Below, one piece after another: positions 1-5,702 of a stretch of DNA of 5,702 nucleotides. The stretch spans positions 1-5,702 of the forward strand of contig JANYGE010000119.1 of assembly GCA_025362535.1 (NCBI GenBank), read 5' to 3'. The DNA is from Hyphomicrobiales bacterium (GTDB lineage Bacteria > Pseudomonadota > Alphaproteobacteria > Rhizobiales > Aestuariivirgaceae). A model generated the notes under the pieces. The model made no database searches. It was not told where the DNA came from and saw only the letters and a program-made list of their open reading frames with translations. Numbering within the stretch: position 1 is the first letter of the stretch; every line of letters starts with the position of its first letter. The translations under genes were made by a program, and so were the position numbers.

Positions 1-142
1 AAACCCGAACCGACCCAAAACCACGTCAAGCGGTTTGCAAAAACTTAATCCGCGCCGAAACATCCAATGGTCATGTGATGAAGTGCCATGCACTCTCGCC
101 AGAGTATTTCCAGAGTTGGGCGGTGAGGGTGAAGGAAGTCAT
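1..142 (-). pseudogene. DUF1905-family gene, 5' part, broken by two stops
   Basis: Reading leftwards from the ATG at 142-140 gives a peptide starting MTSFTLTAQLWKYSGESAWH, followed by FIT, a stop, PLDVSARIKFLQTA, a second stop, then RGFGSVRV up to the window edge. The order of a WxY-G...AWHF strand, a P-x-D-x-S-x-x-I segment and a GFGSVRV strand matches my memory of the small DUF1905 domain, whose function is unknown. Both interruptions are TGA (71-73 and 26-28) in the same frame, so the reading frame is otherwise preserved and the damage is by substitution rather than frameshift. The second stop sits where the family usually has Lys/Arg, so CGA to TGA is an easy explanation. The 3' part lies outside the window. 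No convincing Shine-Dalgarno precedes the ATG. Family assignment is from recognition of the pattern only. Confidence 0.68.
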
Positions 143-240
143 TGTTTCAAGTTGAAGCTTTTTCGTGATTTCAAAAAAATACGGCGCTGGTGGATGGTTA
201 TGCGGAACGGGTGGGGAAATAGATTTCCAACTCATCTACA

Positions 241-438
241 TTAAAACCCCTTTGGCAAACCAGCTTGGCGAAGAATAGCATTTGCAGTGTGGCGGCTTGG
301 AATGCCAATCGGAACCGGGAAGTTTTTGTCTGTCAACGGGCTATGCCAAATTTCATGGCTTCCTTTTCCCTGCCTCACTAAATAACACCCTGCGGCCTTC
401 AAAATATCGCGCAGAAGGCGATCAAATTGCGGCGCCAT
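241..438 (-). CDS. hicA: HicA-family mRNA interferase toxin
   Basis: This 65-residue protein is the size of a HicA/YcfA toxin, a single small double-stranded-RNA-binding-like domain that cleaves mRNA when free of its antitoxin. Family features are visible: an N-terminal helix (FDRLLRDILKAAGC), the strand-turn GKGSHEIW carrying the expected catalytic histidine at residue 28, a VPIG strand, and a C-terminal helix IPSRHTANAILRQAGLPKGF. Nothing is missing, so it is probably intact. Its ATG overlaps the last base of the upstream antitoxin stop (TAATG), so the pair is translationally coupled and antitoxin is made first, the usual order for this sub-type. Activity is inferred from family; the annotation as a HicA-like protein is fairly secure, while the exact targets are unknown. 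Confidence 0.85.
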   Translation of the reverse strand: MAPQFDRLLRDILKAAGCYLVRQGKGSHEIWHSPLTDKNFPVPIGIPSRHTANAILRQAGLPKGF

Positions 439-671
439 TAAGCAGCAACAGCAGCTTCACGCAGCGCAGTGATTTGTAAAAACACAGTCGATGGATCAAT
501 GTTCGGAAAATTATCAGGCAACAAATCCATTGCCATAGCGTTTATTTTTTCCAAAACGCCATCAAGTGTCGGCGCATCAGCTGCTGCAGGAAGGTCATCA
601 CAATGCCCACTCCAAACTGATGCTTCTTCATCCCAAACAGCACTAATCGTAAAAATCACAGGCTTTTGCAT
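438..671 (-). CDS. hicB: HicB-like antitoxin, DUF1902 type
   Basis: This 77-residue protein should bind and neutralise the HicA-like toxin encoded directly after it. The N-terminal half has the partial RNase-H-like HicB pattern: a strand (VIFTISAVW), the WDEEASVW turn, a second strand leading to DDLPAAADAPTLD, then a helix VLEKINAMAMDLLPDNFP. This matches the short DUF1902 class often found next to hicA. The C-terminus is a short strand plus an alanine-rich tail. No helix-turn-helix or ribbon-helix-helix domain is present, unlike longer HicB proteins, so this protein by itself has no evident means of binding an operator. The ATG at 671 is preceded only by a weak AAGA. An alternative upstream ATG at 678 is out of frame. 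Its stop overlaps the hicA start by one base. Confidence 0.82.
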   Translation of the reverse strand: MQKPVIFTISAVWDEEASVWSGHCDDLPAAADAPTLDGVLEKINAMAMDLLPDNFPNIDPSTVFLQITALREAAVAA

Positions 672-695
672 GAAGCATTCTTAGCGCCCCAAAAA

Positions 696-781
696 TCAAT
701 TATCAAGGAAGCTCGTTAACGCCTTACTCTAGTCGGGTATTTCGACATCCGTAGCGCCAACAAGCCAATCTAGCGGATGCC
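696..781 (-). pseudogene. Degraded second copy of the rpoD 3' end
   Basis: Read on the minus strand this stretch aligns codon by codon with the last 29 codons of rpoD (1511-1597). By my hand count about two thirds of aligned bases agree (57 of 87 columns), and 21 of the last 24. The protein trace keeps I-x-x-I, then ALR, P-x-R-x-R, and finally SFLDN and a TGA stop. The copy has an in-frame TAG at 770-772 where rpoD has CAG, and a one-base deletion near 720-721, after which the frame returns to L-T-S-F-L-D-N. It therefore cannot encode a working region 4.2. A weaker resemblance (ACT CTA against the ACT CTG of rpoD) may extend to about 820, just after the membrane-protein stop. The orientation is direct relative to rpoD. 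It may be a displaced original rpoD end or a fragment of a duplicated sigma-factor gene. Confidence 0.75.
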
Positions 782-802
782 CCACAACGAATGGAATGTC
801 TC

Positions 803-834
803 AAAAATTACTAGAGTCATTTAGCATAAACTCT
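803..834 (-). terminator. Possible weak intrinsic terminator after the membrane-protein gene
   Basis: On the minus strand AGAGT (834-830) can pair with ACTCT (817-813), with an inner TTA/TAA pairing and a three-base bulge, and a U5 run follows at 807-803. The stem is short and AT-rich and overlaps the stop codon of the upstream gene, so it is only a tentative terminator. Confidence 0.25.
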
Positions 835-1450
835 CTCCATACATATTATTTTCAAAATACCATCCGCTGCCTAGACGCCTGATCGTCAGCCTTTCACAAT
901 TGCCGGCCGCATCTTTTTGAGTGGTCACTGTCTCTGAAGTTCCAATAAGAAATTGATGGTTGCCATCTGAATCTGGCTTATACCTATCCCAAACAGTTGC
1001 ATCAGGTTCATGCCACAGCGTGTTCACCGTCCCTCCACCCAGAAACCAGCCACTTTCTGCCCACTTGAAAGGCTCTCGCCTCCCTGTTTGGATATGACTC
1101 GCATAGTAAGGATAGGTCAGCCAAAAACTTCGTTGCACAACGTCAGCTCCGATGCTCGTCAGAGCAAAATCGCAAACCCACAAAATTGGTAATGCAGAAA
1201 AGATTGATAGGGCCTTCCATTTCCACCCGCGAATGAGCCAATAAAATCCGACGATTATGGTGGCCAGAAATAGCACAAGAGCCAAGTTCTCATGCCAATT
1301 CCAATATTGGTTGAAGACAACATTTACAGCACCAAAGGCCACGTAAAAAATGGCCCAAGCAGCAAGATAGCGCCAAGCAAATAAGTCATTTACGGCAGAG
1401 ACACGTATTGGCACATTGCCTTCTTGCGAAGTGTTTCCAGAACTTGTCAT
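821..1450 (-). CDS. Hypothetical membrane protein, three TM segments plus soluble C-terminal domain
   Basis: I do not recognise this 209-residue protein. Three hydrophobic segments stand out: about residues 24-46 (FAWRYLAAWAIFYVAFGAVN...), 55-73 (NLALVLFLATIIVGFYWLI) and 79-101 (KALSIFSALPILWVCDFALT...). They are followed by a soluble region of about 105 residues rich in Trp, Tyr and Gly (KWAESGWFLGGG, TLWHEPDATVWDRYKP, LGSGWYFENNMYGESLC). The basic RGWKWK between TM2 and TM3 suggests that this loop is cytoplasmic, which would put the C-terminal domain outside the cytoplasm; this is an inference from the positive-inside rule. There is no signal peptide or catalytic motif that I can name. The ATG at 1450 has an in-frame TGA close upstream, so it is the first ATG available, but no good Shine-Dalgarno precedes it. 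The gene starts 60 bases after the rpoD stop and could be cotranscribed with it. It is bracketed by the two rpoD tails, so it may be inserted DNA. Confidence 0.72.
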   Translation of the reverse strand: MTSSGNTSQEGNVPIRVSAVNDLFAWRYLAAWAIFYVAFGAVNVVFNQYWNWHENLALVLFLATIIVGFYWLIRGWKWKALSIFSALPILWVCDFALTSIGADVVQRSFWLTYPYYASHIQTGRREPFKWAESGWFLGGGTVNTLWHEPDATVWDRYKPDSDGNHQFLIGTSETVTTQKDAAGNCERLTIRRLGSGWYFENNMYGESLC

Positions 1451-1510
1451 TGTGCATCAACCACAAACAACAATCCTAGCTAATGAATTTTGCTATTACT
1501 ACCATAAAGG

Positions 1511-3616
1511 TCAATTATCCAAGAAGCTCCTTAACTTCCTGCTCCGGCTTGGATGCTTCAATTTCCGCAGCGCCTTCGCTTCAATCTGCCTGATGCGCTC
1601 GCGCGTCACGCTGAACTGTTGGCCCACCTCTTCCAGAGTGTGATCGGTGTTCATGCCTATACCGAAGCGCATACGGAGAACCCGTTCTTCACGCGGCGTC
1701 AAACTTGCCAACACGCGTGTTGTGGTCTCGCGCAAGTTCGCTTGGATGGCGGCATCGATGGGCAGGATGGCGCCTTTGTCTTCGATGAAATCACCCAAGT
1801 GTGAATCTTCTTCATCACCCACTGGGGTCTCTAAGCTGATTGGCTCCTTGGCGATCTTCATCACCTTGCGCACTTTTTCCAAAGGCATGGACAGCTTTTC
1901 TGCCATTTCTTCGGGCGTGGGCTCGCGGCCAATTTCGTGCATCATCTGCCTTGAAGTGCGCACGATCTTGTTGATGGTTTCAATCATATGCACTGGAATA
2001 CGGATGGTGCGGGCTTGATCAGCAATGGAACGCGTGATCGCCTGACGGATCCACCATGTGGCATAAGTGGAGAATTTATAACCACGGCGATATTCGAACT
2101 TATCAACCGCCTTCATCAAGCCAATATTGCCTTCCTGAATCAAATCCAGGAATTGCAAACCACGATTGGTGTATTTCTTGGCAATCGAAATCACCAAACG
2201 CAAATTGGCCTCAACCATTTCCTTCTTGGCAATGCGCGCTTCGCGCTCGCCCTTTTGTACCATGCCAACAATCTTGCGATATTCTTGAATTTGCAAACCA
2301 GTCGCCGAGGCAAGTTCAAAAATCTCATCGCGAATAACGATGATGGATTCCTTCTCGTCATTCACCCATTTTTTCCAGCCATGCTTGGAAAGGCGGCCCA
2401 CACGCTTCAACCAATCAGCATCAAGCTCGTTAGATTGATATTCTTTGAGGAATTCATCACGCGGCACTTTATAGGTTTCGGCAAGGCGCATCAGGCGGCC
2501 TTCCAAAATATTGAGGCGCTTGGCAATATCATAAAGCTGTTCAACCAGCGCTTCGATACGCGCATTGTTGAGCGACAGGGATTTCACATTTGTAATGATA
2601 TCATCGCGTAACTTGCGATACCGGCGATCTTGCGAAGGTGAAAGCCCCTCGCCTTCCTGCACTTCTTGATCCTGTAATTTGCGCAAAGATTTATAAAGCC
2701 GTGCGATCTCGTCGAAAACTTCGAGAACCTTTGGCTTCAACTCAGCTTCCATCGCCGAGAGAGAAACGCCAAGGTCATCGCCTTCGTCATCTTCATCATC
2801 TTCGATATTTGGCTTGTCGAAATCTTCGGGTGAAAGCACGTCGGAGAAATCGTCTTCGCCGCCACGGCGTGGCGGTGGCGCACGGCGCGATTCATTTTTG
2901 CTGGCTTCCGCCCGCTTGGCTTCAGCTTGTTTCCGCACTTCCTCCTTCGGTGGCACATAAGGCATCGGCGTTTGCACCGATTGATTTTGCTTCGCATCGG
3001 GGCCTGCATAAGTGGCTTCCAGATCAATGATGTCGCGCAGCAAAATTTTGCCTTCGTTCAACTCATCGCGCCAAATGATAATGGCCTGAAACGTAAGCGG
3101 GCTTTCGCACAGGCCGCTGATCATCGCTTCACGGCCAGCCTCAATGCGCTTAGCAATGGCAATTTCGCCTTCGCGTGAGAGAAGCTCAACACGGCCCATT
3201 TCACGCAGATACATGCGCACCGGATCATCGGTACGATCCGTTGGAACCTTTGGCGCTTCCACCTTCATTAAAGCGGTTTCGGAGCTTTCAACTTCCTCAA
3301 CCTTAGCGACAACGCTTTCGTTTTCTTCTTCGCTCTCAACCACTGTGATGCCCATTTCAGCGAGCATCGAATAAATATCTTCAATCTGGTCCGAGGTGAC
3401 TTCTTCCGAAGGTAAAACCGCGTTCAACTCATCAAGGGTCACATAGCCGCGCGCCTTGGCAAGCTTGATCAGCCGCTTGACGGCAGCATCGGAAAGGTCA
3501 AGCACCGGCCCATCAGAAGCATCGCCTGCCTCTGGGGCATCGCCATCTTCATTTGGCGATACGGGGTCTTGTTCATCTTTGCCAGGTGGTTTACCAGGTG
3601 TCGGCGTACGGGCCAT
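1511..3616 (-). CDS. rpoD: RNA polymerase primary sigma factor (sigma-70)
   Basis: This is the housekeeping sigma factor that directs core RNA polymerase to -35/-10 promoters. All regions are seen in order in its 701 residues: a charged N-terminal extension and region 1.1 ([20 protein letters not shown]), region 1.2 ([22 protein letters not shown]), and a long non-conserved insertion of about 200 residues with a Pro/Arg-rich stretch and a DDEDDEGDD acidic run. Region 2 starts near residue 470 ([20 protein letters not shown], then the -10 recognition helix with [10 protein letters not shown]). Region 3 follows ([19 protein letters not shown]), then region 4 with the -35 helix-turn-helix at about residues 658-683 ([20 protein letters not shown]) and the tail RKLRSFLDN. 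Length and insertion fit alphaproteobacterial RpoD. The ATG at 3616 has an AAGGA ten bases upstream. It lies 126 bases downstream of dnaG and behind a structured leader. Confidence 0.98.
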   Translation of the reverse strand: MARTPTPGKPPGKDEQDPVSPNEDGDAPEAGDASDGPVLDLSDAAVKRLIKLAKARGYVTLDELNAVLPSEEVTSDQIEDIYSMLAEMGITVVESEEENESVVAKVEEVESSETALMKVEAPKVPTDRTDDPVRMYLREMGRVELLSREGEIAIAKRIEAGREAMISGLCESPLTFQAIIIWRDELNEGKILLRDIIDLEATYAGPDAKQNQSVQTPMPYVPPKEEVRKQAEAKRAEASKNESRRAPPPRRGGEDDFSDVLSPEDFDKPNIEDDEDDEGDDLGVSLSAMEAELKPKVLEVFDEIARLYKSLRKLQDQEVQEGEGLSPSQDRRYRKLRDDIITNVKSLSLNNARIEALVEQLYDIAKRLNILEGRLMRLAETYKVPRDEFLKEYQSNELDADWLKRVGRLSKHGWKKWVNDEKESIIVIRDEIFELASATGLQIQEYRKIVGMVQKGEREARIAKKEMVEANLRLVISIAKKYTNRGLQFLDLIQEGNIGLMKAVDKFEYRRGYKFSTYATWWIRQAITRSIADQARTIRIPVHMIETINKIVRTSRQMMHEIGREPTPEEMAEKLSMPLEKVRKVMKIAKEPISLETPVGDEEDSHLGDFIEDKGAILPIDAAIQANLRETTTRVLASLTPREERVLRMRFGIGMNTDHTLEEVGQQFSVTRERIRQIEAKALRKLKHPSRSRKLRSFLDN

Positions 3617-3626
3617 AAAGTCTCAA

Positions 3627-3631
3627 TCCTT
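3627..3631 (-). promoter_or_regulatory. Ribosome binding site of rpoD
   Basis: AAGGA ends ten bases before the rpoD ATG. It lies directly behind the U-run of the terminator-like hairpin, only one base away, so folding of or protein binding at that hairpin could affect ribosome access. It supports the ATG at 3616; an upstream ATG at 3660 in the leader runs into a TGA after nine codons. Confidence 0.7.
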
Positions 3632-3632
3632 C

Positions 3633-3657
3633 AAAAAACCAGCAGATTGCTCTGCCG
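3633..3657 (-). terminator. Terminator-like hairpin in the rpoD leader
   Basis: On the minus strand CGGCAGA (3657-3651), loop GCAA (3650-3647, a GNRA-type tetraloop) and TCTGCTG (3646-3640) form a seven-pair stem with one G-U pair, followed by G and a U6 run (3638-3633). This is the layout of an intrinsic terminator. It sits 16 bases before the rpoD start codon, so any transcript of rpoD that begins upstream has to pass it. It may terminate part of the dnaG read-through or act as an attenuator; an RNA-processing or stability hairpin is the alternative. Confidence 0.55.
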
Positions 3658-3713
3658 CATAAACTGATTCGGGGCAAACCTAGTCGCCGCGCTGTTAATT
3701 GCTGCTTAACTAT

Positions 3714-3747
3714 AAATCAGCGGACAGGCTGATTTAAGAAAATCAGC
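3714..3747 (-). repeat. Three alternating complementary 8-base elements between dnaG and rpoD
   Basis: In the direction of transcription the order is GCTGATTT (3747-3740), TCTT, AAATCAGC (3735-3728), CTGTCC, GCTGATTT (3721-3714). The middle element is perfectly complementary to both outer ones, giving two mutually exclusive eight-pair hairpins with loops of 4 and 6. The first element contains the dnaG stop codon, so a terminating ribosome would cover it and favour the second hairpin. AATCAG further on (3669-3664) could pair with CTGATT of the third element. No long U-run follows either hairpin, so these are not plain terminators; they resemble a switch or an RNase landing region. The base pairing is seen directly; the function is inference. 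Confidence 0.6.
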
Positions 3748-5671
3748 TTACTTGATCTATGGCCCGACCGGATGCAGCGCCAAACCCCAAAATCTGGGCT
3801 TCAGAACCACTGGCCGATAGCAATTGGTCGCGCACCGCGACCAGCGCGTTGAGGTTTTCCTCCGTGGGTTCGCCAGCAAAAGCCGCTTCAGCGGCCTTCA
3901 ACTCGCGATCGAGTGTGACGGCTTTGTGGTGTAAGGCAATCATTTGGCGGAGGCCTGTCCGAGCATCATCTTGTGCAGCATCAGGACCGAGGAACCACTC
4001 ATTCAAACGTTTTGCCTGCGTCTCCAGCCGGTCCAACAACGGACCAAAGCCTTTAGACAACAAATGACCCCGCAAGCCAGCCGTTTCAAGGCTTTCTTCC
4101 GAGGACGCGCTATCTAGGATAAGTGACCGGAGTGAGTCAAGCTCACGTGAGGATAATTCTGTCGCAGCAAATTCGCTCCAAACATCGTGCAAAAGCTCTG
4201 GATGGTTGATCACCGAGAGCACAATCATCCGCTCGCGCCGCTCACTTGTGCTGGCAAATCCGGTTTTGCTGGCGAGGGCTTTGAGCTGCTGCGAGGCGGG
4301 TTGGGCCACCTCCCACGCCTTCTGGCCCCATTTTAAGCGTGGGCGGTCTCTCGTCCCTTTGGTAAATCCGCCGCGCGCCACTGGCTGGCCGCGGAACAGC
4401 GTGTTCAGCCGCTCCTGCACATCCGCCAGATAATGCTTCTGCACCGTCTCATCCTGAATAAGCCTGATCAAGGTTTTGAGATCACGCTCGAACAGCGCGC
4501 GGCGTTCTGGTGTTGTGCGATCATTCTCGTTCAGCGCCCGCTGCCACAGCACGGCGGCCATGGGTTCGGCCGCCGCAATCACCGCTTTCACAGCTTCCGG
4601 CCCTTCGGCCTTTAAAAGATCATCCGGGTCTTGGCCTTCCGGCAGAAAGGCGAATTTCAACGAATGCCCAGGCTTCAATAAAGGCAAGGCCAAATCCAGC
4701 GCACGATAGGCTGCCTTTTGCCCAGCACTGTCACCATCAAAACACAGCGTGGGTTCCGCCACGGTTTTCCACATGAGGGCCAATTGATTTTCGGTAAGGG
4801 CCGTTCCAAGCGGGGCAACGGCTTCGCTGAAGCCCGCGCGGAACATGGCGATCACATCGACATAACCTTCAACCGCAATCAACTGGCTCGACGTGTGGGC
4901 AACCCCGCGCGCCTTATCAAAATTATAGAGAATCTCACCCTTGTGAAACAGTGGCGTATCTGGCGAGTTCAAATATTTCGCCGGAACATCAGCCCGCAGC
5001 GCCCTGCCGCCAAAGGCAATCACCCGCCCCCGCGCATCACGGATCGGGAAGATGACGCGGTCGCGAAACCGATCGTAGGCCACTGGAATATCAGCACCGG
5101 AAACCACCAATCCGGCCTCAGCCATTTGTTCAACCGAGATATTTTTCTCTGCCAAATGCGTGCGCAAGGCCGAACGATCATCGGGCGCATAACCTATGCC
5201 AAATTCTTTCTGAATGGCGGCACTCAATCCGCGATCTGAAAGATAGCCGCGCGCCTTAGCGCCACGTGCCGTTTGTAGTTCCGCTTCAAAAAACTTCGCC
5301 GCAAATTCCATGATTTCATAAAGACTTGCGCGTTGTTCTTCGCGTTGCATATCAGCTTCCGAAACCACCGGCATCGGCAAGCCAGCCTCCTGCGCCAATT
5401 GCGCCACAGCCTCCGGAAATGGCACGCCTTCTTTTTCAACCAGATAGGTGAAAATATCGCCAGAGACTTTGCAGCCAAAACAATAGTATCGCCCTTTGCG
5501 ATCATCGGCATGAAAGCTCGGAGACTTCTCACCGTGAAACGGGCAGCAGGCCCAATAATCGCCCTTGCCCGCATTGGTCTTGCGCCGATCCCAAGCCACC
5601 TTACGCCCGATCACCGAAGAGATCGAAACGCGGTTGCGAATGTCATCAAGAAATGAGGGCGGGAAGCGCAT
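3743..5671 (-). CDS. dnaG: DNA primase
   Basis: DnaG makes the RNA primers for Okazaki fragments and chromosome initiation, working with the DnaB helicase at the fork. The 642-residue length is normal for the family. The N-terminal CHC2 zinc-binding domain shows ligands C43, H46, C64 and C67 in CCPFHGEKSPSF and YYCFGCKVSGD. The polymerase core has RFRDRVIFPIRDARGRVIAF and KYLNSPDTPLFHKGEILYNF. The TOPRIM subdomain has the metal-binding acids E268 (VEGYVDV) and D312/D314 (CFDGDSAG), then LPEGQDPDD. The last 200 or so residues are the poorly conserved helicase-interacting domain. The ATG at 5671 begins the usual N-terminus and has an in-frame TAA eleven bases upstream, but no clear Shine-Dalgarno. 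The gene ends inside the first arm of a hairpin in the dnaG-rpoD gap. Only 31 bases lie upstream in the window, holding the palindrome GTTTAAAC (5679-5686) and no recognisable gene. Confidence 0.98.
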   Translation of the reverse strand: MRFPPSFLDDIRNRVSISSVIGRKVAWDRRKTNAGKGDYWACCPFHGEKSPSFHADDRKGRYYCFGCKVSGDIFTYLVEKEGVPFPEAVAQLAQEAGLPMPVVSEADMQREEQRASLYEIMEFAAKFFEAELQTARGAKARGYLSDRGLSAAIQKEFGIGYAPDDRSALRTHLAEKNISVEQMAEAGLVVSGADIPVAYDRFRDRVIFPIRDARGRVIAFGGRALRADVPAKYLNSPDTPLFHKGEILYNFDKARGVAHTSSQLIAVEGYVDVIAMFRAGFSEAVAPLGTALTENQLALMWKTVAEPTLCFDGDSAGQKAAYRALDLALPLLKPGHSLKFAFLPEGQDPDDLLKAEGPEAVKAVIAAAEPMAAVLWQRALNENDRTTPERRALFERDLKTLIRLIQDETVQKHYLADVQERLNTLFRGQPVARGGFTKGTRDRPRLKWGQKAWEVAQPASQQLKALASKTGFASTSERRERMIVLSVINHPELLHDVWSEFAATELSSRELDSLRSLILDSASSEESLETAGLRGHLLSKGFGPLLDRLETQAKRLNEWFLGPDAAQDDARTGLRQMIALHHKAVTLDRELKAAEAAFAGEPTEENLNALVAVRDQLLSASGSEAQILGFGAASGRAIDQVS

Positions 5672-5702
5672 GGATGGGGTTTAAACGCTTTCGCAGACCA
5701 AA

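Noticed and set aside
26..73. TGA recoded as tryptophan (alternative genetic code)
   Set aside because: dnaG and rpoD are long intact frames that use TGG for Trp and end on TGA at the expected C-termini, and the DUF1905 stops do not fall at tryptophan positions.
215..228. Palindrome GGAAAT-AG-ATTTCC after hicA as a terminator
   Set aside because: The loop would be only two to four bases and no U-run follows on the minus strand; it is probably a chance palindrome.
35..244. Plus-strand frame of 69 codons at the left end
   Set aside because: It needs a TTG start, has no Shine-Dalgarno and overlaps the much better DUF1905-like trace on the minus strand and the end of hicA.
1486..1514. Promoter for the membrane-protein gene: TTGACC overlapping the rpoD stop with AAAATT 17 bases later
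   Set aside because: The -35 is good but the -10 matches only three of six positions, and read-through from rpoD is equally possible.
1988..2611. Long open frame (207 codons) on the plus strand inside rpoD
   Set aside because: It lies antisense to strongly conserved sigma-factor regions and its peptide resembles no protein; it is a shadow of rpoD codon usage. The same holds for the plus-strand frames inside dnaG, including 4718-5239.
2780..2812. Acidic repeat-like stretch in rpoD as an inserted low-complexity element
   Set aside because: Acidic, variable insertions between sigma regions 1.2 and 2 are normal in proteobacterial RpoD.
1..5702. CRISPR array, tRNA, rRNA, insertion sequence or integrase
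   Set aside because: No regularly spaced repeats, cloverleaf-like sequence, transposase or recombinase motifs were found on either strand.

Overview
The window comes from a bacterial chromosome, almost certainly an alphaproteobacterium of moderate GC. All recognised genes lie on the minus strand, so transcription runs from right to left. The assignment rests on the two large genes: a DnaG primase with the usual zinc finger and TOPRIM motifs, followed by a 701-residue group 1 sigma-70 factor. This sigma factor has a long acidic insertion between regions 1.2 and 2 and ends in the [13 protein letters not shown] tail common in alphaproteobacterial RpoD. The order cannot be fixed from the sequence alone.

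Right half (1511-5671), core housekeeping: dnaG then rpoD, the conserved tail of the macromolecular synthesis operon, linking replication priming and bulk transcription. The 126-base gap between them is rich in RNA structure. It holds three perfect 8-base elements, alternately complementary, the first overlapping the dnaG stop codon. A shorter fourth partner lies further on. A terminator-like hairpin with a U6 run then ends just before the rpoD Shine-Dalgarno. Together these look like an attenuator or an RNA-processing leader controlling rpoD separately from dnaG.

Left part (1-1510), accessory: in the direction of transcription there is a 209-residue predicted membrane protein I do not recognise, then a decayed second copy of the last 86 bases of rpoD, a compact hicB-hicA type toxin-antitoxin pair, and the start of a DUF1905-family gene broken by two in-frame TGA stops. 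The degraded rpoD tail (696-781) is in direct orientation with the real tail (1511-1597), and the two bracket the membrane-protein gene. This suggests old DNA inserted at the 3' end of rpoD that restored the sigma-factor end and displaced the original one downstream, or an old tandem duplication. The toxin-antitoxin pair and the pseudogene fit an accessory, gene-turnover zone beside a stable housekeeping block.
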